The notes: generated by a model not told the origin, from the sequence alone. A stretch of DNA of 59,000 nt from Adiantum capillus-veneris (GCA_014529385.2 CM043942.1:113060141-113119140), one strand, 5' to 3'. Counted from the first letter of the stretch, positions 1 through 12,102 are shown. Numbers and translations: made by a program.

Positions 1-787
1 ATGACATCATTGCCTAACAAAACAAGAGAATCTTAAAAGTGATATAATCACTTATATCATATGCCACGATTGTGCTAACACTTTGTGACTAGAAACAAGC
101 ATGTGCCATAAGATTCTCCACTTAGCGACATCTTTTGACTGATCAACTTTGTAAAAGCAATACCCATTACCTTGCCCACGAAGGCATTAGCTTGCTATTC
201 AAGTCACCTTGCCTCTCTATATAAATGAAGCCTCGCTTCATTCTAATCCATCTCAATTTGAATCTAAATCTAATCTCCTGTATAAACTTTTTATATAACC
301 TCAATAGCAATCCACCACATACTTATATATTCTCTTTTTAATCTTTAGTAATACAATATTGCTTGTATATAGTTGTGTGTATGTGTATTTTGGTATCAAA
401 GCATGTGTGTTGCTTAGCATTTTAGTATGGATTAGACTCTTAATTATCACTATCAAAGGCTATTTCTTGTAAGTTGCAAAGCTTAAGCGTTTGATACAAT
501 CTACAAAAGTAGTCATTACTAATTTATTGAACTGCGTCAAAAATAAGGTCGTATGGTCACGTGTTTGCATGGCTTCAAGGTTGCTGATGGCATTTGAGTC
601 TTTGCCACATGCATAGATCCTCAATAAACTTATGCATAAACTCTCGAAAAAATTTACAGATAAACTCCTATTTCTTGAAGCGAGTAAGAATTCATTGGCA
701 TTCTTAGACAAACCCTTATCCAAAATTACCAAGTTCCATTGCAAACTTCTCATTACCTAGAGAAGAAGCACAACCCTATGTAACTTG

Positions 788-1042
788 ACAAACATAATTC
801 AAGAAAGTAGGGAGGCTATCACTGCCAATGGGAAACAATTGAACTCTGATAAGTAGAGCAAGGCCTTGGGTGCCGTAGTGGCTGACTTTCATGGGTAAAG
901 GCGTGGACTCTTTTCTTGTCATGAGATGGCTCCCTTGTTAGCGAAGTGACTATGACCCTCCAAAGCTATCATGGCTCGTCACGAGGATCATGCATGAATT
1001 TGTAATATAATTTACTCACAATTGTGACTTTTGAAAAAAAAA
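788..1042 (+). mobile_element. LINE 3' tail, copy 1
   Basis: The 3' end of a non-LTR retrotransposon. It shares the sequence from an ATAATTCAAGAAAG-like block through a GTGGCTCCC-like block to TTTACTCACAATTGTGACTTTTG with copies at 1540-1803 and 2595-2735. It ends in an A-rich tract at 1033-1042. Coding content is too decayed to read. Confidence 0.55.
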
Positions 1043-1805
1043 GACATTTAAATCACTACGCCCTTATGGCTTTGACAGATTGGTTCTCCTTATTAAACAA
1101 GCAATGGGACAAGCAATGGCCAAAGTCAAGATGGGAAGCAGTCGTGAAGAACATTTGGTGCCCACAATGGCTGCATTGGATGAATGTCCTTTTATGGAAG
1201 GTACTATGGGGAGCCTTACCGACTGGGGTAAAGGTTCTTACCAGGGATATAGGTTAGTATAAATGATCGCAATGCAAAATGGCTAGTGAAGACCTCTCGC
1301 ATCTATTCAAGGATTGTCCAACGATTTGTGGCCTAGCGGAAAAGATTTGCAAATGGGTTCAAAAGACTTGGAAAATAGGATTCTTTAAGAATGATCTCTT
1401 CTTTGGAGGAAAGGCATCCAAGACCCAAAACGTTGCTAATCGCAGCACAAATTGCTAGATTTTGTTACTTTAAACAGGTTTACAAGGCTAGGAACCGTTG
1501 GGTCTTCGAAAATGCCATGGAAACAACTAGTTTCACAAAGATAATACAAGAAAGCAGGAGGGCGATTATCACAATTGAAAAACCAATTAACGTTGATGAG
1601 TGGAGTAGGGCAAGTGGCACCGCAATGACTGGCTTACATGGTTAAAGGTGTGGACCCGTGGGGTGGCTCCCCTATCAGCCAATATAACTATGGTCTATTA
1701 GAGTTATCATGGTGGCTTGGCACGAGCATGGCAAGAATTTGTATTTTTTTGGTTATGCTAATATAATCTACTCATCATTGTGAGTTTTGCAATAATAATA
1801 AAAAT
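1043..1805 (+). mobile_element. LINE 3' fragment, copy 2, with zf-RVT-like C-terminus
   Basis: The translated plus strand has the layout of the zinc-binding region that ends plant LINE reverse transcriptases. A W..VLLWKVLWGALPTGVKVL-type stretch is followed, after stops, by a C..C spacing with HLFKDCP. Further on, 1391-1645 has KARNRWVFENAM and QESRRAI, like the R-N-x-x-x-F tail of these proteins. The 3' UTR then ends at a short A/T-rich tail after 1795. The reading frame is broken. It abuts the tail of copy 1, so the two copies are head-to-tail. Confidence 0.55.
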
Positions 1806-1960
1806 ATTAAAATCACTATTATAAAGTATTTTTCTTATCATAGCATTTAATTCAATGTAAGAAAAGATAAGCTTCATGGCGGAAATCACTCACACACAAT
1901 TAAGAATATCTTATAAACAAAAGTGCACTCTCGGGTACGATTTATTTCATAACTTTATTT

Positions 1961-1962
<2 letters not shown>

Positions 1963-2008
<46 letters not shown>
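1963..2008. repeat. (CT)n microsatellite
   Basis: Uninterrupted CT dinucleotides, about 46 bp. Confidence 0.97.
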
Positions 2009-2011
<3 letters not shown>

Positions 2012-2160
2012 ATATTTATCACAACAAAAAATGTCACCTTCATGAGGCCACCATGAAATCTTCACCTCTACGGCCTGTGCGGTGCATGTGGGCACGGAGG
2101 CCCATTGATGACCTGTGGGCAGGGCCGTGATCTGCTTCAACCGGGCTAGTGGGGTGGGCA

Positions 2161-2310
2161 GCTTTGCTCCTCGCGGGGCTGGGTGTCCCTCTGGGCTGAG
2201 GGTCTTGCAATCTCAGCTTGTGGGGTGGCCGGATCTAGCAGCTTTGCTCCTCACGGGGTTGGGTGTTCCTCTAGGGTGAGGGCCTTGTAGTCTCGGCTTG
2301 ACTCCGTCTC
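2161..2310 (+). repeat. tandem repeat, 80-bp period, about 1.8 copies
   Basis: The block starting GCTTTGCTCCTC at 2161 recurs at 2241 with scattered substitutions, through a TCTCGGCTTG-like end. No coding content is seen. Confidence 0.7.
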
Positions 2311-2594
2311 CTCACCTTGTATCCCTTCCCTTATTTTTGGGCTTGGTGAAGGTTGCACCTCCATGCCCTGATTGGGTAGAAACGACGATTGGGGCCTTTA
2401 CGTCAGTGGTGGCACCAAGGTGAAACCTCTTTTGATTTAATGCGCTCCTTGCCTAAGGTCACTCGTGTTTATTGGTTAAGGGCCAAAGATACTTAGACAA
2501 AATGAGGGGAAAATATTGGCTAGGGGCCAAAGACACTTGGACAAAATGGGTGGCTCGCATTTTAGCTTTGGTTAGCTCACATTGCTATGATTAG

Positions 2595-2735
2595 ATTTGT
2601 ATGGGTGGCTCCCTGAAAAGCCGGACTATGCGGGTGTCTGTTGCGTCCATGGTTCGGTGCAAGCATGGATTTTATGTAAATCTTTTGGTATTTTAATTTA
2701 ATCCACTCACATTCTGTGAGTTTTCAAAAAAAAAA
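2595..2735 (+). mobile_element. LINE 3' tail, copy 3
   Basis: Ends in TTTAATCCACTCACATTCTGTGAG-like sequence followed by ten A residues at 2726-2735. It matches the terminal part of copies 1 and 2 and is severely 5' truncated. Confidence 0.5.
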
Positions 2736-3601
2736 GAGGGAAAAATATGTCATTGCACCTAAAAAGGAACAACGATTTTCATGGTTGATTTCTATTACCG
2801 TATGGAATTTTTAACTAATTGCACTTTGTAGGCACACCCTCTGACGACCGGAGTTCACTCATACTATATAAAGGAGGCAAAACTTCCATCCAAGTGCCTA
2901 CAAATGCTTGTAGCCACAATTGATGCAAATAAGACCCTCCCTTCTCGAAACGATGCCCCATTACCAGCTTGCTCTCTCCTCCACTTCATAGCGCCCTTCT
3001 CTCCTCTTGGCTTCCCAGAGTAGTTGCGGGCTAGGTTCCTGCATTTGATGCCCTTTTGAAGGGCTAATAAGGCCTCTATCATCTGTGTTTGCCATTGCTC
3101 TCTGAATGGGCTCCCCATCCCATCCACGATCCGTCAAGGTCAGGGCTCAAGGGGCAGCGGATTTGCACCCTCCATCTGTAGTACATTATACATAAGAATT
3201 TTAGAGCTGGTCATCAGATCTCTGCCGCCTCAGTAGCTATAATAAGAAAGTGTACCTCCCCACGACAACGACAACGTCACAAACCCACATCCACCATCTT
3301 AGTAGTTGGAATGCGTTCTATCATCTGACACATTGGCACCCAGAATCGACGATGAACATCCAGTTACAGCTCCCCACGTCAGCACTCAATAAGTCCTACG
3401 CCAAAGTGGAAGGACCGTAGTAGTGCTGCTCTGATGTAGGGCAGAATACTGTCGTAGATTGGACTTCAAACAGAGGCACACCTTTGACTTATAGAGACAC
3501 TGTGCAAGGTCGGTGCCAATTTCATGCAGACAATGACTGTTCAAAAGCGACGCTCCCAGTGCTCAATGTGTTGGCCCGCCTCCCCCCGACACATGACGGT
3601 C

Positions 3602-3768
3602 GGGAATGGTCCCTTGCTGACCATTCACCCGGAAGCCATGCTCCGCATGACTCCCGACCTCCGCCAGCAACATTCATCCGGAAGCCATGCTCCGCATGAC
3701 TCCCGACCTCCGCCAATCGCCTTGCAATCGCCTGGATTCCAAAGAATGGTCAGCAAGGGACCATTCCC
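3602..3768. repeat. inverted-repeat-bounded block with 49-bp tandem repeat inside
   Basis: A 25-bp sequence at 3602-3626 is perfectly inverted at 3744-3768. Each arm is itself an imperfect palindrome (GAATGGTC / GACCATTC). Between the arms, a 49-bp unit starting CATTCA at 3622 repeats at 3671 with one change near its start. No matching flanking target duplication is visible. Confidence 0.65.
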
Positions 3769-3839
3769 TACACCTTCCTATATTCGTCCTCTCTGTCACT
3801 ATTCCTATATTCATGTTCTCTGTCATTATTCCTATATTC

Positions 3840-3843
<4 letters not shown>

Positions 3844-3885
<42 letters not shown>
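3844..3885. repeat. (CT)n microsatellite
   Basis: Uninterrupted CT dinucleotides, about 42 bp, preceded by three imperfect CCTATATTC-type repeats. Confidence 0.97.
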
Positions 3886-3887
<2 letters not shown>

Positions 3888-4025
3888 CATCCATCCATGC
3901 AGTTGCGTCCCCCCCCCAAAACCCAAATGGGCAGCCATACTACAGGTGTGCGTTTTGAGAAACTGCTCTCTCTCTGGTGCCAACGAGTAGACAAATGGAT
4001 GGAGATAGACGAGGAAAGCAATGCG

Positions 4026-4032
<7 letters not shown>

Positions 4033-4099
<67 letters not shown>
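4033..4099. repeat. compound (GT)n(GA)n microsatellite
   Basis: A GT tract to about 4068 passes directly into a GA tract ending at 4099. Confidence 0.97.
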
Positions 4100-4100
<1 letters not shown>

Positions 4101-4904
4101 ACATTGATTACCAGCGTGTTGGGTGGCTGGCAGCAAGGCGAGAAAAGAGGGGGTGGTCGCCAACGTCACACGACTTGCCATAGACGAAGAGTAATCCATC
4201 AGCTCTATAGGTAGATGAAGCATGAATGCAAGAGAGTCCAACCTTTTTACAGGCCGTTTGAGCACTTTTGGCAAATGTGCACCCTTGGCGCTCACACTCT
4301 CGCCGGTTAAGTAGCACCTATTGCAAGTAGTAGGGGTACCGGCTGGAGTAAGATCGTAAAAGAGGGAGAATCTTTGAAGCTCCAGTCGGTTGACAGGTAA
4401 AGGGAAGGGTTTACAAGTGGAGGTTCAAAAAATGCATCTTTATTAGAATAGATACCCTTTGAATTGGAGGTTTAGTCGAAAGCTGAGTGAGAGGGGAGAG
4501 AGGCAAGGCACGTGGAGGCCATGCATTTTTTTTTCTTTTTCTCCAATTTGGCTGTGTGTGCGTGCGCGCACGCTGTCCGCACTGCCTTTGAATCAAGCCC
4601 CAACATCAAATATCAAGCTCCATGAGGGTGGTTATTACAAGAAGGGAAGGTGTGCTACCTGCAGGTTGGAGGCCATGAGCGAGGTGTGTTTGGTGGATGA
4701 AGGGAAGGTGAAGAGCAGCAACTACATGAAAGAGGGCGCTCCTGGATAGGAAAAATGGAGGACCGTTTGCAGAAACCAAGGAAAGAAGGAAGCGTTGGTG
4801 AGTAGGGGGCTGGAGAGGTGGGCGTCCTGCATGTAGAAGAGCTGCAAAGGGGTGATATAAGGGAGGCAAGGAGCAGCCTACGTCTCAGAGAACTGCGTCG
4901 CGTG

Positions 4905-4906
<2 letters not shown>

Positions 4907-4944
<38 letters not shown>
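4907..4944. repeat. (GA)n microsatellite
   Basis: Uninterrupted GA dinucleotides. Confidence 0.97.
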
Positions 4945-4945
<1 letters not shown>

Positions 4946-6643
4946 GCAGGTGGGGTCGAAGGTGTTGGCGGGAGGGGGAACCTTTAGAGGAAGTGAAGAA
5001 AGCCATTATGTAGTAGGGGGTACCGGATTGGAGAAAATAAAAAATTGGTGTCATTAAGTGGGTTGGACAATTCAAAGGGTAATTGTGATGGCAAGCTAAA
5101 GGCGAATGGTGATGGTGGCCTTCGTAGCACGCACGGAGGAGGCGGACGAGAGGAATGGAGCAGATGGGCCAAGTACGCATCGAGGAGGCAGATGCAACAG
5201 CGAGCAATTGGATAGGAGTTGGCAACAATAAAGGGGAGGGGTTGTTGGAATACTTAGTATTTTTTTCAAAATTACAAAGAGGCCATCACCATCACCGAGT
5301 TGGGAGCACTCCATCACCGAGTTGGGAGCACTGCAATGGTGTACGACAACTGAACTCTCGTCAGAACTCTGTTCTGCGAGACAAAGTTCATCTCTCAACC
5401 AAATGATTTTTAGAAGTCGAAGCCTTCAACTAAGGCTAGCACGGAAAATTGTGTTGGGAGTGGAAGCATCTCGCTATTGAATGAATAAAATTGGAACGAG
5501 CTAGTAGGGCAAGTATGTGCACAATGCACATAAGAAGTTCACAAATTGCAAAAAGCGGTGTTATTCTATTTCAATGACACACAAAGCACACGATTGATAC
5601 GCAAGACTTCCACTTTGATTGAGCCAAAATGGCTTCTGGCAAATCTTGAATAGTCGTGAGCTAGACGAGCACATGTTTAAATCTTCTGCACAAGAGTGAT
5701 TTTTACTCGCACAGAGATAATTGACAATATACAATCAAAAATAGCTTCAAACTTTGGTACCACCAATATTCGGAAAAAGTGGGAATTTTTTCTTTGCATT
5801 TTCACACCCATGTTGAAAGGAAGGTGGTGAAGGCCAAGTTTTTATTAAATGGAAATGTGAAGGATGGCAAGGCCTCAAATGTTATATATATATATATATA
5901 TAAAGTTTTAAAAAAAGGCTTGAGAGTCAAAGGGAAGGGAGAAGCTCTAATATTGTTCATCGTGGAGGATGATGGGCATAATCAGAAGGAAATATGGTAT
6001 ACACGCACTTTGCCCTCCTCAAAGTCCTACCTGACTACATGTTAATGAAGTTGAAGTGGCCATAAGCCAAGCTCCAAACGTCAGTTGGAGTATGTTCGAA
6101 ATCTAGCATTTTCTCCTTGTAGATATGGTCAGTACTGTAATCCTTTTATCTCAGAGCTTTCCTCTTGAAGAAGTAGTTTACTTTCTCAGTTGTGCAGTCA
6201 AATCGAAAGCAATATGTACTCTCTCTCTCTCTCTCTCGCGGATTCTGAGCCCTTCCCTTGCAAGCCAATGTCATTGTTCAATAGACTTATTATTGCAAGA
6301 AAGGGAGACATGTTTTTCACTCGATGTAGTGGCACGGGCAGATAAAAGTGGAATGCTTATATATCTAGAACATGCACACACACTACATTAACCCCATCAA
6401 TATGTGGTTCAAAATGCTTAATACTTTCTGTGGTAAATGCTAAGACGGTAGTTCAATATTTTGACTACCTACAAATTGCAGTGAGTTTTGGTAGGACCAC
6501 AATCATGTAGCACAATGTGTTGAAAAGGAAGCCACTATCTACATGCACATAGTGGGTGAGTGCGACATGGCCTCTCCACTTTACTTTGTCTCTTCATGCA
6601 CTCGACATAGCTTCATCATCAACCTTGATTGGATGTCTATAGT

Positions 6644-6644
<1 letters not shown>

Positions 6645-6680
<36 letters not shown>
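6645..6680. repeat. (GA)n microsatellite
   Basis: Uninterrupted GA dinucleotides. Confidence 0.97.
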
Positions 6681-6681
<1 letters not shown>

Positions 6682-8130
6682 CTTTGATGGTATGCAGCCC
6701 AAACATCTATCTTGATGGTACACTAGGTCAGAAAGTGGCAGCAACAAAGTAATTGTATTGTTGTCAGGAGCCCATGACGCATAGCTGGAAGTCCCTTGAT
6801 GACAACAAAGGAGACCGGATAGGTGAGAGATGAAAAGTGGACCAACACGAGTGATTGGCCATCCAGGCCTTGGGCACCGTTAGTGAGGTGCACATGAGGT
6901 GCATGCCTCATCTCAGCTTTTAGGGGCAAGTGGATCTCTCCTTACTGCCCAAAATTCTCATAATATGCATTATGGTTCAGGCAGTCCAACGTCTCCTGCA
7001 AGATCTACCCCAACCAGTGATCCAACTTCTCATAGCACTATTCATGGTCATGCGACAAGTAGTCCTCCTACAAGTAGTGGACCACAAACAATTCTATTGT
7101 GGAGTCTATCTTTGTGTACTTCGATGAAAAGATATTTATACGTTGATACTCTTTTGCTGCCGTAGGCAACCACTCCGCTGAAGCCGGAGGGAGCCTCAGT
7201 TGTCATAATTTATTTGAGGAACTCATTGCTCATCTTTATCTCCCTATGAGTAACAATGGTGTGTCCTTTTAGAAGAATCACGCTCTAACGCACTATGGAC
7301 ATAAAAAACTAAATCCTAAAACTATTATCAAGGCAAGTTTTGGTCCAAAACCGTTTTCACATAATTGATGTAAGCTTTGATGAAATATTATGATTGAAAA
7401 GAAATTTATATTTGGAACAAAGACTAGGCTTTTTTTTTTTGCGCTCGTTCAAAGATCTCATCATTCTTTCTAGCCTTTTGTTGTGTACGTCTCTATGTAT
7501 TCCATGTGCATTTCCACAAAAATGCTCTTTCTATATATAATTTGAACTCAAAATGTGTACAGAGCCATCTTTTATAAAACATTTTGAATCATATAAGATC
7601 CTTTTTTTGAGGCACATAGCATTTTATTGGAACATACCCAAAAGCTTTATTTGTACATTGCTAGTGTTTGACAAGTCTTTGAGATAATTGTAAGGCACAC
7701 ACAATCTGCCTCATTGCTATGTCATGTAGACAAAGCTATTATTGGAAAAATGATTTTGACTACTTGGCTTGCCCTCTTTGGCTATCTTTTGAATCTAGCA
7801 TGCATTAACCATCTTGCCCTTCCAACCTTTAGGAAGCTATAACTTTGTTGCTTTCATAAATTGGTATTGCCTAGCATATTTGATGCTCTTCATGGTTAAT
7901 AGATGTATGCTTTGTTGCACCTCATTGCCCCTTGTGTAGCTCTTGTAGAAGTATTGAGGTCAGTAGCTTACGATTGCTTAGCTTTCTTAATTAAGTGTCT
8001 TGTTTAGACACCAGATTTACGTGAAAGTTAAAAAGAACAACTGAAATCTCACGAGTATATGATGAAAACAAGATTTAGGGTGCATGAGGATCTCAAAATA
8101 GATGAAGACAAAAGGCTGTTCCAAAAGGTT

Positions 8131-8950
8131 TCAACACTTGCAAAGCTCTTTCACGTTTGGGTATTGTAGCCAAATATCAGTATGCCAGGTTTGCAATAAG
8201 AACTTGCACACGCACTTTTGCAATGAATATATCCAACTTAGTCTAGCACGGCAGAGGTTTGCAAGGTCATAGGAATAAAGCCAAAAGTAGTGAGGATGCA
8301 TTGCATATTGCAAAGTAGAGAGGAATGGATATTGTTAAATATGAAAATAGTTGTGTCAGAAATCTTGAATCAAGGGTATGGTATGTGGCAAGGTCGAGAA
8401 CAAAATTACGATTGTTGCTTAAAGCAACATATTAGGATAGCATCATTGTAATGATGTTGCTTTAGAGCATTTGTGTGTAGCTAAAAACTAGTCTTCACAT
8501 TCCTTGATTATGGAAAAGTGGAATTCAATGCTCTTAAATCCAACCAACCATGATTGACTCACTATTTTTTCTAGTAAATTTCCCCGAATGTCAAGTTCAT
8601 ACCATATAATCTGGGGATTGTTGAAAGGATTCAACATTTGATATGCAATATCAATCGGACCTCAAAAACAAACAAATTCAACTTGAGGCATCCAAGAAGG
8701 ATTTTAGGGAGTACTGAGTACTGTGCGAGACAAGAATAAGCTTTCAATGCTTGTTTAAGTAGATGGAGATATGCAAGCTTACCACGAAGGCTTACTCTGG
8801 CAATACACTCTCTAACTAGTACTGTGATGCAAATATGAAAACTTCAATCAAAATTTTAAAAACTTGTTTCGCGCTCTCTGTACGTTTCAATAAGAACTGA
8901 AAATGCTTACTTCTTAAAACTCTTTTGAGCCAGAACTTTTAAAAACAAAG
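8131..8950. other. PSAT intron 7, no recognised feature
   Basis: AT-rich noncoding sequence downstream of exon 7. I searched for the remaining PSAT motifs (WERPP, GDETVPY, the DH-type C-terminal motif) on the minus strand from here to position 1 and did not find them. Confidence 0.5.
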
Positions 8951-8958
8951 TGACTTAC

Positions 8959-9118
8959 TTTTTCAACTGGTAGATTGCTCTCTCCCCTTCCTGGTCGAAA
9001 TGTGCGATTTCTTGAAATAAAGTACCATCAGCAACTTCTGCAGCAGAGTAGGCACGCTTTGTGTGCATGTTGCATACAGCCATTCCATTAACAATGACTT
9101 CCATGGGGCATTCTGCAT
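8959..9118 (-). CDS. PSAT: PSAT exon 7 (last exon in window)
   Basis: 160 bp, phase 1 in and phase 2 out, residues about 324-377. The acceptor is AACTTACAG and the donor is GTAAGT, a consensus site. The peptide has an AECPMEVIVNG segment, then AAEVADGTLFQEI and ends IYQLKK, matching the plant ADGTLF and QLKK motifs. No further exon could be found from 8958 to 1, so the next intron is at least 8.9 kb if the gene is intact. Confidence 0.88.
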
Positions 9119-9205
9119 CTGTAAGTTACATATGTTGTCATTAGCAACAATTGGTTTTCTCATCTGCACTCATTCCTCACTGATGCTCAAGAAGTTAGAA
9201 CACAC

Positions 9206-9407
9206 CCTGCTCTTCTGGTATTTGGATTTCTGCAACATCAGTGGGCCAATCAAAGTGATAAGGAGGATCCATTTTCTTCCTTTTGTCTTTACTGTGCTTT
9301 GCATTTGAATCTCTCTCTTTATAAACCTCACTAACATGAGAGTGCTCGGATAGTGGCAACATCCATAGTGAAGCACCAAATGAGTTGCACATCCTGCGGG
9401 CTGTGCC
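9206..9407 (-). CDS. PSAT: PSAT exon 6
   Basis: 202 bp, phase 0 in and phase 1 out, residues about 257-324. The acceptor is TTCTCAG and the donor is GTGTGT. The peptide starts GTARRMCNSFGASLWMLPLS, has a lysine-rich middle (KDKRKK) and ends with DWPTDVAEIQIPEEQ. The family has GTAR..NSF..SLW at the same place and the same WPT segment before the exon end. Confidence 0.9.
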
Positions 9408-9494
9408 CTGAGAAAAATGTAGTGTCAAATATATTGTCAAGAGCTCGCACATGCAGCAAGCCATTACAATTTTATTAATCTAATTTTGTATAAC

Positions 9495-9571
9495 CTCTGC
9501 CATTGGAAGACCAAAAGTGAGCCCCGACAATGTGGCCTTCAAGGCTTCAGCTGATCCAAGAAGAGGAGCAC
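9495..9571 (-). CDS. PSAT: PSAT exon 5
   Basis: 77 bp, phase 1 in and phase 0 out, residues about 231-256. The acceptor is TGCACAG and the donor is GTTATA. The peptide is GAPLLGSAEALKATLSGLTF followed by GLPMAE, nearly identical in layout to the plant PSAT segment after the active-site exon. Confidence 0.92.
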
Positions 9572-9658
9572 CTGTGCAAGGAAACAGAGGCGCATCAACA
9601 CAACTTACTATCTCAATGGAAGGCATGGTCACAAATTGCACTCAAGCTTATGCCAGAC

Positions 9659-9828
9659 CTACAGCAACGTAGGCGTATATATGATCATTGATCCATGCTT
9701 GATATCTCCTTGGAGCCACCTCAAATCTAAGCCACTCTAGAAAATAGCGAAAGACACTGTTTCCCATGGAATGTGCGAAGACCAAGGCTGGGACCCCGTG
9801 CAGCTTGAGGGCTGTTTCGAATGCAATC
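9659..9828 (-). CDS. PSAT: PSAT exon 4, with catalytic serine
   Basis: 170 bp, phase 2 in and phase 1 out, residues about 174-231. The acceptor is GCTACAG and the donor is GTCTGG. It carries FETALKLHG, then VFAHSMGNSVFRYFLEWLR, the lipase-type nucleophile elbow with Ser at about residue 194, and ends in AYVAVG. This exon is the strongest family signature in the window. Confidence 0.95.
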
Positions 9829-10169
9829 CTGTAGCACAAAATCATAGGGTAAGTAAACCTAGAAACATGCCACATGATGTTAAGATCCCAATTCTGCTGC
9901 TTTGACAGACTAAATAAGCAACCTATTTAGGAATTCCTTAACTGCTTTGATCAGCAAACTACAGTATCAGGCCTCTTAATTTCTTGTCAACAAGCCTGAT
10001 AATTAATCTATGCATAGAACCCATTTGGTTTCTTTCAAAGTTTTGATGCCTACAAAATGTGTTTGCAATCCCTTCACCAAGAGAAAACTATTACAGTGAC
10101 TTTGGTATATTAAGAGTTTAGGCGAAGGTATTGAAAGCTTGCAAAGAACTTTAGAGCTTGAGAACATAC

Positions 10170-10314
10170 TTGAGTCTGTAAAAATACATATCTCTCTTCT
10201 CTAACAACGAACCGGGCAGTCTCCAATCGTAAGGCATTGGTGTAACCACATTGGCATCGATTCCAAACTCTACTAGCCAATGAACCCATTCTCTCCAAAC
10301 AGTCGACAACGCTC
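10170..10314 (-). CDS. PSAT: PSAT exon 3
   Basis: 145 bp, phase 1 in and phase 2 out, residues about 126-174. The acceptor is TATATAG and the donor is GTATGT. The peptide has LSTVWREW, EFGIDANVV and PMPYDWRLPGSLLEKRDMY, the PYDWR signature of LCAT-type enzymes. The intron behind it (9829-10169) is 341 bp. Confidence 0.92.
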
Positions 10315-10397
10315 CTATATAACAATCACAGAGGATGGTTAAGGACTGATCTGTTAAAAACCAACCACAATACTACAAAGATTTCCTCTAGCAGAAC

Positions 10398-10533
10398 CTG
10401 TGATGTACCCAGGGTCAATCTCAGTAATTGCTGATAGGCCTGTGTCAGGCCGGGAACTGCATTCAGGGTGGTCGGTCTGATTATAAGGATCCAATAAAAT
10501 GCACTTTAGCCAGCAGTTTGTCACCGAGATAAC
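10398..10533 (-). CDS. PSAT: PSAT exon 2
   Basis: 136 bp, phase 0 in and phase 1 out, residues about 81-126. The acceptor is GGGGCTCAG and the donor is GTTCTG. The peptide contains NCWLKC, LLDPYNQTDHPEC and SRPDTGLSAITEIDPGYITG, which continue the exon 1 homology directly. The paired cysteines are conserved in the family. The exon lies about 45 kb from exon 1 yet joins it in frame without a missing residue. Confidence 0.92.
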
Positions 10534-11680
10534 CTGAGCCCCAGTACTAGCAATGAGATTATGAAATTACAGTTGTATCAAAATTGCACTAAAATAATGA
10601 GGACAACCACGACAATGTTGCATATAGATGAACCAATGTAGCAACATAGAAAGACAACTCAAGATTGGGACACAAGCTGGGTGGTACTAGAATATATCAC
10701 CCTTTGACACACCAATCAGTGCTTCCCATGGGAGGAGCTTGAACAAAATTGATTGATAAGTATCATTGCAAATAAATAAATGAGGCACAACTTGACTCGG
10801 AAATGGGTCAAACAGTCCCATCTTCATGATCAATATGTACCAGCAAAAATACAATGACGAAATGAGATGCACACAGCACGACCTAACAATGAATCCATAC
10901 TTGAACATTTTCATGATGAGAGCATTGCAAACTAGTTAATATCACCAAGTGGCACATTCCATTCCTACATCATCAATACACAAAGTAACTAATCAAACAC
11001 CTGCATTCGTTAAAAAGGCTTTCTTGATCTAAAAAATAACTGTGGGCACTCCTATTAACTTTTAATCGGAAGCTTGGAATACTCACAACTCGCAGTTGCT
11101 TCCGAAATTGATGCATCTCAGAAGTAGGTTGTAAACTAGTTGGCCCACACAAGGCAGGTGTAACCAAGTAAACCGCAACCATTATCGACAAACAACACAA
11201 AAAACTTGAGACAGCTAGACACTTGCACAATCAAGTGGCAAGACTACTGCTTGGACAAGAAGCACTGGTCCAATATGGCCTCCCTTGCGGGATTTCTTTA
11301 TCGCTTAATATGGGTATGGTGCGCCCATACAACACCCACCCTCTCAGGTACGACGCTTGTGTGCACTAAAACAAGACTAGCATGCCCTCGAGCTCTCGAA
11401 CGCTTTGGAAGATATGAATTACAAATGGGCCCTTGGCTATTCTATCATAGCTTCTGGATACAAAAAGAGAAGCCCAAAAAACTCTGGTCTTCAAAAACTT
11501 GGATCCAAAAAGCATGGACTCTCTCTCACAAAAGCCAGATGTTTTTTACTTTCTCTCTTTTTGGTCCTGCTTTTCTCATGGCGCCTCCCTCCTTTTCGGA
11601 GCGTGAGGCTCTCTTTCTTTCTCTCTCATGATTTTGTGTCCCTCTTTGGATGTTTTCCTTCAGCTGCTGCTTTTTGTTTA

Positions 11681-11682
<2 letters not shown>

Positions 11683-11720
<38 letters not shown>
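11683..11720. repeat. (CT)n microsatellite in PSAT intron 1
   Basis: Uninterrupted CT dinucleotides about 1.15 kb upstream, in the PSAT sense, of exon 2. Confidence 0.97.
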
Positions 11721-11721
<1 letters not shown>

Positions 11722-11766
11722 ACCCCAAGTCATTTGTGAAGGTACACCCAAGCGTTTGAGGCACTG

Positions 11767-11925
11767 TTAGAGAGTCTCACACATACTTGTATCAAATGCT
11801 TTGTAGGAGTCCACAAAACAACAACATAGTCTCTTCTTTTGCGCTTTTGCCCCATCAATGAGGCAACATAGAACGAAGACGTGATCTATAGTAGACAAGG
11901 ATCGTTTAAAACCAACTTGGTGTAA
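11767..11925 (-). pseudogene. LINE reverse transcriptase fragment
   Basis: The minus strand reads HQVGFKRSLSTIDHVFVL, then LIDGAKAQKK and CCFVDSYKAFDT. This is the Q-x-G-F..ST-x-D and FxDxxKAFD region of LINE reverse transcriptases, including the first catalytic Asp region. Only about 50 residues survive. Confidence 0.7.
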
Positions 11926-12102
11926 CAAGCTTGGACACCCAAGCGAGAAGTCAATATCAACACACAAACATAAACTGCAATTACTGAACTTGAAGAGAGA
12001 AGAAGAAGAAAAAGAAGAAGAAGAAGAGAGTCTTAATGTCATAGGAAACTATCCCAAGAGACCTTAAAGATCTAGCCGACAAGGAGAGTTGAACTCAAGA
12101 AG

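Larger units (their letters stand above)
2800..8130. other. unassigned noncoding stretch with microsatellites
   Basis: Apart from the inverted-repeat block at 3602-3768 and microsatellites, I recognise no gene or element here. Long open frames overlapping (CT)n or (GT)n tracts encode only Leu-Ser, Glu-Arg or His-Thr repeats and are artefacts of simple sequence. Confidence 0.4.

Noticed and set aside
3524-4295. Several 70-175-codon open frames on both strands
   Set aside because: They owe their length to (CT)n, (GT)n and (GA)n tracts (Leu-Ser, His-Thr, Glu-Arg runs) and have no recognisable domains.
6899-7165. An 88-codon Ser/Thr/Pro-rich open frame
   Set aside because: No family recognised, no splice or promoter context, and low-complexity composition; likely noncoding.
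1-8958. C-terminal PSAT exons
   Set aside because: Searched for conserved motifs on the minus strand without success; if present they are outside the window.
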